A stretch of DNA of 64,000 bases from Apteryx mantelli (Eukaryota > Chordata > Aves > Apterygiformes > Apterygidae): positions 806,001-870,000 of the forward strand of contig NC_090012.1 in NCBI RefSeq assembly GCF_036417845.1. Direction: 5' to 3'. This document shows positions 1 to 12,600 of this stretch, piece after piece. Position 1 is the stretch's first letter. Each line of letters opens with the position of its first letter. The notes under the pieces are model-generated. The model was not told the DNA's origin. It did no database searches and saw nothing but the letters and a program-made list of their open reading frames with translations. A program made the translations under genes and the position numbers.

Positions 1-580
1 CGGGAGCGGGTGCCCGAGCCGGGTTAACGGCTGTTTGAGCATCTGGTGCAAGAAAAGGTGGCGGGGGGGTTGTTGGGTTTCGAAGTTTGTTTCAGCACAT
101 GCAATTTCCGCTTCTGGTTCAAGCAGCAGCTTAATTTTAGTCTTCGGTTAATTCAGTAAGAAAGGCAAGAAATATTTTGTGAGCTCTGTTGTCTGTTTAT
201 ATCCAAGGGCGTTATAGGGCTTAAAGCAAAGGAGCTGCGCATCTGCTCTTTTGGAGGCTCTTAACCAGCCCTGCCGTTGGCTCGCTTTGTAACTTAAAGC
301 AAGTCACTTTGTGCGTCTTGCACGCTCCGAAGCAATGCCGTGCATTTATTTGGGATCTTACAGGGACGCCAAAACGCTTCGCCTATTTACTAAATTAAAG
401 GTACAGGCTGTAGAATGGATCGTTCACCTCATTAGTTCTGCGGCGGCTCACAAAAGCCGTTTCGCGGTAACAGTCCCAGTAAGGATACAGAGCAGTTGAG
501 AGAGATTTAAAATCCTCTTTCGTGTCTTTGAATTCAACGCTTCCTTCTTTTTCTTCTTCCCTCTGACCTTAAATCTTTAG

Positions 581-3500
581 CTGCACGTGCAAGAGTCCTC
601 TGGCAATCATCTGAACACTGAACAGAACCAGCCCACAACAAGCGTGGACCTAGACTTTTTAGAAGATGACATCCTGGGGTCGCCGTCCAGCAGCGGGGCA
701 AACCTTCCGAACTCGGACCAGCCCTGCGACATCCTCCAGCAGAGCCTGCAAGAGGCGAACATCACGGAGCAGACGCTGGAGGCTGAGGCCGAGCTGGACC
801 TGGGGTCCTTCCAGCTTCCCACGCTTCAGCCGGTGGTGCAGACGGCCTCCGATGGCACCCCGCAGATTTTCTCCAGTGGCGCTGACTTAATCGGGCTGCA
901 GCAACCTGCAGTCCTGACGCATCAAGCGCTGGTGCAGCAGTCGGTAGGAGCAGATGTTGTCAATAAGGCCATCAGCGTTCAGCCTTTTCTCCAGCAGGTC
1001 GGCTTAGGGAATGTCACCATCCAGCCGATTTCCAACCTTCAGGGCTTGCCCAATGGAAGCCCAAGTGGGACTTTGGGAATCGGGCCAATTCAGGTGGTTG
1101 GGCAGCAAGTGATGGCCATTAACCAGTCAGCACAGCAGATCATTGCGAAACAAGTTCAGCCCTCCCAGGTGGCCACCATGCCTGTAGGCAGCTACATCAC
1201 CCAGACAGCACCTGAGCAGCAGCAGGTCACCCTTGCGTCAACCGGGGTTTCTCCACAGAACGCTGGTCTTGTCATCCAAAAAAATCTGCCGGCGGTGGCC
1301 ACTACGACGCTGAACGGAAACTCGATGTTTGGCAGCGTGTCTGGTACCCAAGGTTCCCAGCCTCTCACCGTCACTTCCAACCTAAGCAGCCCCTTAGTGC
1401 AGGCCCAAAACGTGATCATCCATAGGACGCCCACGCCAATTCAACCCAAGCCTGCAGGGGTCCTCCAGCAGAAACTCTACCAGATCACCCCCAAGCCCTT
1501 CGGTTCCAACAACACCACCTTGACCATCCAGAACGAAGCTGCCCTGCAACAGCAGAAGGCCCAGCAGAACCTGACTTTTATGGCAGGTAAACCAGGACAG
1601 AACGTCGTGCTGTCGGGCTTCCCCCAAGGGCTTCCCGCCAACATGTTCAAGCAGCCTCCGCCGCAGCAGCAAGCCCTCAACAAGCCCATGAGCGTGCACT
1701 TGCTGAACCAAGGCAGCAGTATCGTCATCCCAGCGCAACACGTTCCTCAGGCCATGCTACAGGGTCAAAACCAGTTCCTCCTTCCCGGGCAGATCGCGGG
1801 CGCCTCCGCTGTTCAGATACCCCAGCAGCTCTCGGCCCTGCAGGCCAACATGGGAGGGCAGATCTTGACCACCTCGCACCCTAGCGGGCAAGCCCATATC
1901 ATAACCAGCCAAGGGCCCGGCGGACAGCTGATAACCAACCAAGCCTTGCCTGCCCAAATCCTCACCAACCAGAACATAGCCAGCCAGCTGAACCTGGGGC
2001 AGGTGCTCACCTCGCAGAACGCCCACGGCACCGCTCACATCCTCTCCGCCCCCATCCAGCTGCAGCCCGGGCAGGTGGGCCAGCCGGCTCTGTTCCAGAT
2101 GCCCGTTTCTCTCGCCGGCAGCTTGACCACCCAGAGCCAACCCTCAGTGGCCGCCTCGCTGGCCGGCGGCGCCATCAACCAGACGGGGCAGACGGTTATC
2201 CAAGGCGTGACGCTGCCGAACCAGGTGGCTATGCTGAACGCGGCGGAGAACCTCAACCAGGCTGTCAGCATCCAGGCGTCTGCCACCACCAGCAGCCAGA
2301 GTCCGGGTCTCATTCAGCCGCAGCCCGCTTCCGGCACCGGCCTGCTGCCCGCTGGCGAGCAGTCCTCCATCCTTACCGTCCAGGCCGCCTCGCAGCCGCC
2401 CGCCCCGCTGCAGCTCAACGTGCAGCCGCCGCCGCCACCGCCGCCCGCGCAGCAGCCGGCGCCCTTGCCTGCCACCTCGCAGCCCAGCCCCAGCTTGGCC
2501 TCCAGCCCTGAGAAGATCATCTTGGGCCAGGCGGCCGCGGGGACCGTCATCAACCAAGACTCCATGCAGATGTTTCTGCAACAGGCAAGTGAAAGCTCTC
2601 TCGGGGGGGGGGGGGGGGGTCGCGTTGGTGGTACGGCCTGTTTCCTCTTGAGCGCTCGGAGAAAAGCGCGGAGCAGGGGTGGGCTTTAAAAAGCACCAGT
2701 TTCGGGCGTTCTTCGTAGGCTGCGCACGCTAAAAGCGCTCTTCTGGAGTTGTAATTCTTCACCGCGAATTGCCCGTAACAGGGCAACGTGATGGACGGAC
2801 GGCCTGGGGGTCCTGCCGGGCGCAGCAGAGCCTCCGCCGGCCGTGCACCCAGCCTGGCCTCTCCCCGGCGGCCGCCGTCACCTCACAGCCGTTCGGTAGC
2901 CAATTGGGAGGGAGGAGTTAGTCGGTGAGAGGCTTATCTGGATCGCGAAGGCTGCCGGCACTGCCGAGAGCCGGCAGCGGTGCCGGAGCGGCGGCCAGGA
3001 GAGCTGCTGCACCCGGCGCCTCCGTCCTCCGGCTTGTGGCGGGAGCTCAGCCCCTGCCTTCCAGTGCGACTTTTTCCACCATCGCTAACTTGACTCCAAT
3101 TCTTAAAAACGGTCACTGGGTGGGCAGAAATTCATCGTATCCCGTCACAGGAGTTCTGCCCGTGCGTAGGCTTCGGTGCCACCCGTTTTTGTGTGCGTTT
3201 CCCAGCCCTGAGGAAGTCAAGATCGGCTCAGTAGCGAATGCAGGCGTCAGAATACGTCTTATCTGATCGTACTTATGTTGATATAGGTCTTTTCACATGT
3301 TTTAGACGTCAAATTTCAACTATCGTGGGTTGTCTTTATTCTTGAATTCGTGTCGATAGTGGTGGATCCTCATCCAGAACTTATCCAAGTCCCTGAATTC
3401 GGAGAGAGAGAAGTGAGAAGGGAGTTAAATCTCTTTTACTTTGTTCTTTTTTTTAAACTTCAGTAACGAAAGTAAATGGGAAGCTTTAAAATTCTCTCTT

Positions 3501-6500
3501 TAATGTTACTGGTAACACAGGTATGGACGTGTGCAGTTTCGCACTTGACATTTCATATGTTTCAGCGTAATTAAAACTAGATAGCTGCTTACTACTAAAG
3601 ACGAGTTAGTTAGTGTTGTCACCAGGGATCTAGGGAACTCGCAAAGCCCCTGAAATTCAGAAGCAAATATTACTCAGACCGTCGGAGAGAAGAGTCTCCT
3701 ACACCCGGCTTTGCACACGCGCTGTGTTTGTAAGCTCTACAGCCCGAGCACATGGGTGAGGAGGGACGTTGGGAACGGAGACTCAGGAGTGTTTCCTTGG
3801 CTCTGAGAACTTCCGTCTCTATTTGTCATTTAACGCAGGTTGAAATTCAAGCGTGAATATCGTTGCATAAAGCCGTAACCACGTAGGGCTTCTCCCTGCG
3901 TTTCGTTTTAGGCCTTTTGAGAGGGCACAAACATTGCTGTGATTCCAGCGTCTGGCTCTGGCCAGACGCTACAGGTTCCTCTACGCTCTCCGAAATCGCT
4001 CTTCCCGTCCTCAGGGAAAGCCGTTTCCCTTGAGTACGATAGCTCGGATCACCCTGACCCTAGCACAAGCCATGAGAAAAGATAACACCGGTGTCCAGGG
4101 CAGGAGGGATGAAGAGCGAAAGCCAAAACGGTTTTGGTTTCGGCAACCTTATGGAGGCGCCGCTAGTGCGGCGCTTTGGGCAGCGCCTGGATGAGCGTCG
4201 TGAGGGTTGGACGGCCGACAGCGACGGAGGCGAGCGAAGGAGAAGGAGCCCCGAACGCGGCCCGTGCTGCACGCGTCAGGCGTTGCAGGAGGACGGGAGC
4301 CGCCAGCAGCAGCAGCAGCGGCAGCAGCAGCAGGGGCTTTGCGGGGCACCGCGCTGCCCGCCGCTGCCTCCGCCGCCCCGGCACCGGTCCCAAGGACCGA
4401 ACCTCACACCTCGGTTGCCCGCCGGCCGTTCCCATGCCGCCTGCTTCGTCCTCCGTCCCACCCGTCCTTCCTCTCGGAGCCCCTGCCGGCTTTTTTGCTC
4501 CCTCTCCTTCCCTGTCGATGGAGACGGTTCATCCTCATGCGGCGCAGGGGGGGCCACAGGCGCCTTTCTCCCTGCCGAGCCCGGCCCCGGGTCCCACCAA
4601 AGTGAGCTGGTGAAAGAGTCTGGCCAAAGGGCAAAAAAAAAAACCAAAAAACACCCTCCTCATAAAACCGACAGTTTCCTAAAATGCTTCGGCTAATCTT
4701 GGCTGCGTTTTGTCACGTGCATCTATGTAAAGGATTAATACCGGAGTGGGAAATGGTGCGTTGTAGGGAAGAGAAAGCCTGGGTGGTGTGGAAAGTCTCC
4801 CATCATTTTGTTTTTGCCGTGTGAAGATGTGAAGCTCCCGAGGTCTTCCTCCGGCCCGCTTTTCTGTGTGTTAAAGAATATTGGACCGAAGCTGTAGGTA
4901 GGAGCGGGCGAAGCAGATGCCAGCTGTGGTTCGCTTTTTAAAACAAAAGCGTCTAGACCGCCCGTTTAGCTCACCTTCGTGCAAAAAGGCAGGTAAGCGT
5001 GTGTTTATGCCGAGAAGAAAACCTGAAGAGGAGGAAGGCGGCGGTCCCCGTACGCGGGGGTGGCGGAGCCCCTTCGGTCCCCGGGGACGCAGCGGCCGGA
5101 GCCGAACGGGCTTGGGCAGCTGGTCCCCGCCGGGCTCCTGCTTGCCCGCACTAACCCCTGCGCTGCTGCTGCTGCATCTGCTGCTGCTGCCGCTGCTGCT
5201 GCATCTGCTGCATCCGCTGCTGCCGCCCTGCGCTGCTCTTTCTCCTTCTCTCCCTCTCCGCCTGCAAGCTGCTGCCTGCCGCCCGGAGGCTTTATTTTAC
5301 TTTTCTTTCCGACTCTGTTTTGGTAGCAGTTGGTAGTTGCACAGCGCTGTGATGGTTATTGAGACGTCGGCGAGAGGCTGCTCTGCGGCGCAGTAAGACT
5401 TGGGAGCGCCGCTTCCTCTATTGGCTTCTTCCCCCAAAGTTTTTATAAGTACGATTCTGAACTAACTCCCCTACCAGGGAACTTAAAAGCAGCCGGTATC
5501 CTTTCAGGGCTATCCGCCTTAAAACTCCCGGATAGCTCCATCCGCTAGAGCAGCGTTCTGGGGAGCCGACGACCACCGAGATATTTGGGGTAGTTCCTGC
5601 GGGAAAGGAGCTGCTCTCCCCAAGCTGCAGTAAGGGGGGCGCGAGGGCAAAAACGCCGGAGAGGGGGTTCGTTCCCCCCTTCCCGGGCATTCGGGGAAGG
5701 AATGAACATGCTTTTTGGGGAAGGAGGCTGGTAGATGCTGCCTCCCCCAGGCACATGGGGTTGGAGCCGTAGGCCGGCAGCTCTGAAAGCAGCCAGCTCG
5801 CTCGCCCGGAAAAGCGGAGCCGCTCTTGGAAGCTGGAGCGAAACGCGCGGCTGAAGCTGCCCTCACATTTCCAGCCCTCGCTATATCCTTTAGCGCCCTT
5901 GACGCCGCTTTTAAAAGCAGCGTTGGCCCGGGCGGGCGAGCGAGCTTAGGGAAGGCGCGAGAGCAAAGCGCAGGCGATGCCGAGCTCCCTTCGCGGGGGC
6001 TTCGGTGCCGCGGGAGGGGACGGCGCCGAGCGCACGGTTGAGGAGCGGCTCCCGAGCTTCGACTAACTTCTCGCTCTTTCCTTCTCTGTTGCAGTTACCC
6101 GCAGGGCAGCAGAAGCTCCCTGGAGCCTCCCCGTCCCACTCGCTACCTCATCCTCCCCTGGGCGAGAGTCCGCAGCTGCAGCCCGCCCACCTCGCGCAAC
6201 TGCAGTCCCCGCCGCCGCCCCGGCCGCCCTCGCAGCCGCAGCCCCTGTCGCGGCCCCCGTCGCGGCCCCTCTCGCGGCCCCCCTCCGAGCCCCTGGCCCG
6301 CTCCTGCACCCCGCAGGCGCCCGTGCCGGGCCTCTACGCCATGCAGAGCCAGCTGGCGGCGGCGGCCGCCTCCCCGCACCCGCTGCGGCCCCCGTCCCAG
6401 CCGCCGGCACCCTTCCCGGCGCCGCCGCCGCCGCCGGCCGAGGGGCCGCCGCCGCCGCCGGCCGACGCTGCCTCCCCCCACTTCCCGCTGCAATTCCCGG

Positions 6501-9500
6501 CCCAGGGTCCCGGCAAGCCCCCGACCCCCACCCAAACGCTTCACCTAGCCGCAGAGCAGCAGCGCAGCTTTCAGATGCTTCCGAGCCAATTCCAAACCCT
6601 CTCAGCAATTCCAAACCCCGCTCCTCAGCAGAAGCAAATACTGGACAGGTTCCCGCAGGTAAATAAGTGCCGGCGACGGCTGGGAGTTTTGTGCTCGGTT
6701 TAGGCCGGGAGCCGGGTGCCGGTGCCTTGCCACCGCGAGCAAAGGCGAGCCGAGGATCGGCGGCAAAACCAGAGCTGAGAAGCTGAGGATTGGCGGGATT
6801 AAATGCAAAAGCAGAGCTGAAAAGCCGAGGATCGGCGGGATTAAATGCAAAACCAGAGCTGAAAGCCGATCCGGTCCCTTGCGCGCCTGTGCTCACGGTC
6901 GAGGGCTGCCGCTCGAGAACTCGGCTACCTGCTCCTTCATTCGCACGGCCCAGGCGGTGTCGGTTGCATGGGGGTTTTGCCGTGTTTTGGTTGTTTCTAG
7001 ACGGCAAGCACGCGGGGGGCCGGGGTTGCCTTGCCATGTCTATCGTGACGGTGCTGAGCACGCTCTCCGGCTTTAGAAAATACAATCACCTTGCTTAAAT
7101 TAATCCTGCTGCGACGCATCTCTTCCTCTGGTGTGTTTTTGCTGTGGATCGCATCTTGATGTTACCTGTCTTTACGCAAACGTATATACATACGTTCACG
7201 TTTAGCGCTGGTAGAAGAATAGGCGTCTTCCATGAGTGCGATTTATACGATTGTTTATATGCAACTTGTATTTTAATTAACGTGGGTTGAAGAGAAGGCG
7301 TTTGTGACGACAGAAGCAAAGTCGGGCCCCGTTCGCTTGTGCACCCTGTCCCGCGAGGCCGGTGGTGCCCGAAGCCCGGGAGCGCCGGTGCTTCCAGCCT
7401 GGCTCTGCGGGGCTCCGGGTCTTCCCTGGACTCTTGGGGAACAGTCCGATTCCAGATAACAGCGACTCAGTGATTTAAGTGGATCAGGGGCTTTCTAATG
7501 AAGTACCTGAAAAAGCCAAACCTTTAAAATCAGCCTGCAAGTATTTGTTTTTTACTTTTGGGGGGGAAAAAGGAAGAGGAATAGGGGGCGAAAAGGGCAA
7601 CGCTCCAACCCGTTTTTCACTTAACAGCACATGAATTTCTGCTAAACGCCCTTACGAGGGCCTGGCTGGCTCTGGGCATGGGGGGCGCGTTCCCGTGTCC
7701 CCGGCTCTGGGCCCAGGTGGCTCCGGAGGAGTTCGGTGCCAAGTCGGCACCTGGCCGCTCCTCCGCGGGAACCGAACCGGCTGCCGGCCCTTTCCCGCGC
7801 CGAGGGGACGCGTCGGGGCCGTTCGCGGACGACCCCGGGGCGGGTTTTTCACCTGCTGCTTTTTCTTTCTCCCTCCCTCGCAGGTGCCGCAGGGGATCAT
7901 CCTGCAGCCGAAGCAGCAGACGGCCCCCGGCCAGGCCTCGCCGGCGCTGGGCCCCTTCGGCAGCCAGCCCTCCTCGGTGCTGCTCGGCGGCCCGGGGCAG
8001 CCCGCGGCGGCAGCGGGGGGCACGCCGGCCCCCAGCCCTGCCGCCGCACCGCCGCCGGCTCCCGCAGGTGGGACTCAGGGGGGCTCCCGGCTCGGGGGGT
8101 TATTTTGACTCCAGGAGGTGCTGTCCCCGTTCGCGGGACTCCTCCAGGCGGTTCCCGGAGACGGTGGCGCCTTGGCCCCAGCCAGTGCCGCTTGCTGAGG
8201 TTCGGGGAGGGAAAGGGCGCTGCCGCGAGGCTGCGGCCCCGCTGGGGGCTCCCGTGCTGGGGCGGTCTCGCCATGCAGCTCGTCTGCACTTGGGGCTTAT
8301 TTTTTTGGAAGGCTTAATCGAGGTTTTTGGGAGATCGTTGGGTGTATTTACTGCTTTTGCCCTTTCCCGCTGCTGTAGATTTATCTGTTGCATCCCGAAA
8401 GCGGATGAAAGATGCATTTCTACGCATCTCCTGTGTATTTTCACAAATTGAGCTAGAGGCCCGGCTGTAATCATTTTTCACATCTTCCCTGGAGTCGTAT
8501 AACAAAACTAATTCTTTGCATGAAAAATAAGGGCCACAAATTTCCTTTTTTTTTTTTTTTTGAAAGCAAAAAGGAATAACCCTATTTGTGGGACAGCAGG
8601 ATCTTGAGTTGGGTTTGCTCTCAGCCCAGCGCCAGTAGCACCTTGCAAAATCCCGATCCTTCCCCGCTGGGCTTGCAGAAGGTGCCCGGCATGCGTCTCG
8701 ATGACGAGGGTGCTCAGCCCTGGCCTCCCGGCCCGCGTCCGGTGGGAATAATGGAATTTTCCGGCCCCCTGCATGAGCACGCGGTGGGGTTTTCTCCTCC
8801 CCTTCCTCCAATGATGTGCAGGGCCGCAAGGCGGCACCAAAACTTTCCGATATTCAGTAATTGCGAAGGCGCCGGCGCCCAGGTCGGCCCAGCACCTCGG
8901 CACAGCCCGTGAACCTCCGTCCTTCGGGAAGAAACGCGCCGCCTGAACCCAGGGCGTAATTAGGTTTTACCTAAACTTGAGCTCAACAAACAAAAACGCC
9001 GCCGTGTTTCGTGTTTGCCAGGTATTACCGCCCCCGTCCCCGCGGAGAGTAAAACGTTCACTAGTGTTTCCGCACCCGTTTCTGCCGGGAAGGGGATGGC
9101 AGCCCAAGGGAAGTCGGGGACAGCGCTTGCTATTCAGCAGCCCGTCCAGGTGAGAACGCGTTTTTAATGGTTTTCCGTTTCTCTTCAAAGTTTTCCCGTT
9201 TTAGAGCAAACAAAACCCGTTAGAATTCCGCTCCAGCTTTGCAGGTTTTTATGGGAGAAGGAGAAATTAATTTGCAGCAGCTATCTGAATATCGCCAATA
9301 GGTTTTGCTTTAAGTACTGTGAACCTCTGAAGACGCTATAAAAATTATTACTGCCATCAATATTAATGAAACCTTTGGGGAGGGGAACTCCGTTCCTCCT
9401 CCTTAAGGGAATTGATGTACTTATCAATTTATTTAATGGTGTGTGAAGTCTGTTGATGCAGATTTGTGGAATTACAAATCAGAATAATAATTTCACGCAA

Positions 9501-9654
9501 AAACGCAGTTTAGACTTGAGCGCTTGCACCCGAACAGAAAGGAATCCCGTTGTAATCCCATCTTTCGACAGTGACCGATGTCGTCTCGGCAAGCCGTTTC
9601 TCGCCGCGCGTTTTGGCAATTAATTTTTATTTAGCCCGTTTATGCTGGCGTTGC

Positions 9655-9690
<36 letters not shown>

Positions 9691-12600
9691 CTACCTTTTT
9701 GTTTCTCCTGCAGCCTAAGCCCGGAGTGATTAGCTCAGTCTCAGGCCTGAACCTTGGAAAAGGTCCCTTGCAGATCCAGGTCGTTGGAAAAGGGTTGTCG
9801 CAGCTCCTGCCCTCGGTCCCCGTGCAGACCCAGCAGCTGGTGAGCTTGCCCACGTGCCTCGCGGGCGCTTTGAAATGGGGACTCCGCGAAAAGCTGGGGA
9901 GAAAAAACAGGGTGTCGAGGCCGTGCAAAGGGACGGTTTGTTCTCCGGGTGCCTGGGGGATAGAACAGGAAACACCGGGCTAATAGACAAGATTCAGGTC
10001 AGGCAGAAGGGTAAAACTTCGGACCGTAAAGGTAAGCGAGCCCTGAAGTGAGCTGTTTGAAGGAGGGGCGGAATATCTTTCCTTAGGTTTCTTAACAACA
10101 GGTTAAGCAAATATGTCTGGATGGGAGAGGCAGGATTAATCTCATCTTGAGGCAAAGAGCAGATGGCTGCTGGAAGATGCACGTGCTCCGTGCCGGGGTG
10201 CTGGTGCTGCTGGAGACGGTGCACCGCCCTGCGCGGGCTGCTGACTGTTAAGCTTTTCATTTTAAAAATGCTGTTTATTTGCATGTTGTCTTTACATCTT
10301 ATTTATGTGGAGACTCTAAAAGAATATATTAGGCCGCCTGAAAGCTGTCTTGTTCAAAGCGAGCGGAAGCGCTTCTCCGCGCTGAAAGTCCTTGGCAATC
10401 TGTGCTTTCTTCCTTCTGCTCTTTTCCCCAGCTCTAAAACAATTCAGTTGATTTCCCTTCCTTTTCGAGCAGTCGCCAGTCTTTGCAATCTCGCTTTATA
10501 CTCCCTAACTCACCCAAAATAGGAAGGATTCCCCCTGCCGCGGGCTGGAGGATTTCTCCTTCGGTCTGTCAGATCGAATCCGGCCCGCGGAGTCGTCTCA
10601 CCTGTGCTCTTTCTCTTCTCGCCAGTACGACGGCAAACTTGGAAGCCTGAAGAAAGCGCCTACGCTGCAGCCCAGCAAAGAGGCTTGGTAAGTGCCACGG
10701 TGGCGGCAGCAGCACGCGGGGCCAGCAAAGCAAAGCGGAGCCGCTCGCTTGCGCGGGTCCCTCGGTTTGCATGCCAGGGCGACCGGCACCGCTGCTGCTC
10801 CCACCAGAGCCGCGCTGGCTCGCAGGATCCCTTTGCAGCTCGCTCCCTGCCTGACCCTATTAGTGCTGGAAGCGGGGGGGGGAGCGGGAGTTTCGGCTGC
10901 GCCGCGGCCGGGCGCGCAATAAACCCCGCGGCAGCTTGATTCGACCTCTTGTCTTCCAGCTTCCTGGAGCAGCTGCACAAACACCAGGGAGCGGTTTTGC
11001 ATCCCGACTATAAGACGTCGTTCCGTTCGTTCGAAGATGCCTTGCAGCGGCTCCTGCCCTATCACGTCTACCAGGGGATGCTGCCCTCTGCCCAGGACTA
11101 TAAGAAGGGTCAGTTCTGTGCGCGGAGCGCCTCCGCGTCCCGGGGCCGTGCCCAAAATTAGTAGTTAGCCGGCAGAGTCGCACCTTGCTGGTGATGTCGT
11201 ACGAATTGTGGGGATAGTAGCCCTGGGTTTGAAAAAACAGCAAGTGCATGTGCCCGGTACTGAAAAGGAAGAGAAACTATCTATGCCTTCGCTCCGGAAA
11301 AACATGAGTTCCCACGACAACGTATTTGAAGTTTGCTAGGGTTTCTGACCCGAGTTTTTTCAAAACTAGGTTAAAGAGGTTCCATCACAGCTTATTTATC
11401 CTCTGAGATGTCGTTGAAACGGAGCCCTTAGCTCTTGGTATAGGCTCTAACAGTCCTCTGGGGTCTTTCATAGCAGCTAAAAATTACATTGAAATCTTTG
11501 CTCAGGGTCTCCTTCGGGTGAGTTTACTAAAAAAGCTAATAATGCAAAGAACCATTTGCCCTGTGTCTGTGTTTACCTTGGCATGTGGCATCCCTCTGCC
11601 AAGGAAAAGTTAAATTTCCGACCCTAGGGGGTTATTTCCAGGTACAGTTGTGCTCGAAAAACCTGCACAAACTCTTCTTTTCTCTCTCCTTGTGCTTTTC
11701 CTTGCAGTGGATGAGGAGTTTGAAATGGTGTCCACCCAGCTCCTGAAACGCACACAAGCTATGCTGAACAAATACCGCCTGCTGCTCTTGGAGGAGTCGC
11801 GGGTAAGACCGATGTTCCGCCTTCTCCCTCCTCGCCGGTGCGATAGCGAGCAGCCCTTTATCTAATCCAGGTTACTCGCATCCTAGACGATGCCGGTTCC
11901 TATTTATTGTAGTAGCGTTTGCCCAGCGCGACCGCATTGTGGTCCGAGGGCTCTGTCCTGCCCCAGCGAAGTCGCTGGGAGTCCAGGGATTTTGTTTCTA
12001 CAAAGATAGCGGGGCGAGGAGAGCTTTTTTCTATTTATGACCAAATCCTGTGCTTGCAAATAACCGATGTTTATCTTGCTACGAAATCAACGGAAGGTAA
12101 CTTCGTACTGAGTCTTCATTTCTCTTTTCGGATGGGCATGGAAAAATTTTGGAAGAATAATAGTCTAATAGACTGTGTTAAGATGGTGGTTTGTTACCGT
12201 GCAGTGAGGTGAAAATGCCCTGCTGTAAGATGTGCTGTCTCGCACCCCTCGGTGCCTTTCCAAAGGTATCGGAGGGAGAAAAATGCTTTCGAATGCACGG
12301 CTGAGGTTCGTACCGGCTCGCGTGCAGCACGACGGGCTGCACCGAGGCCGCTCGCCCCTGCTTTGGCGCCTGCTTTCCCGGCCGCCGGAGGGTTGTTGGC
12401 TTTGCGCGGACTCGGCTCGCGGCCCCAACTCTGTAACGAGCCTTTCTCCCCCCTTCTCTCCCCGATTTCCCGTTGGTGATCTGCAGAGAGTCAGTCCTTC
12501 TGCGGAGATGGTGATGATCGATCGCATGTTTATACAGGAGGAAAAGACCATGTTAGCGCTTGATAAGCAGCTGGCAAAGGAGAAACCAGGTGGGAGATGA

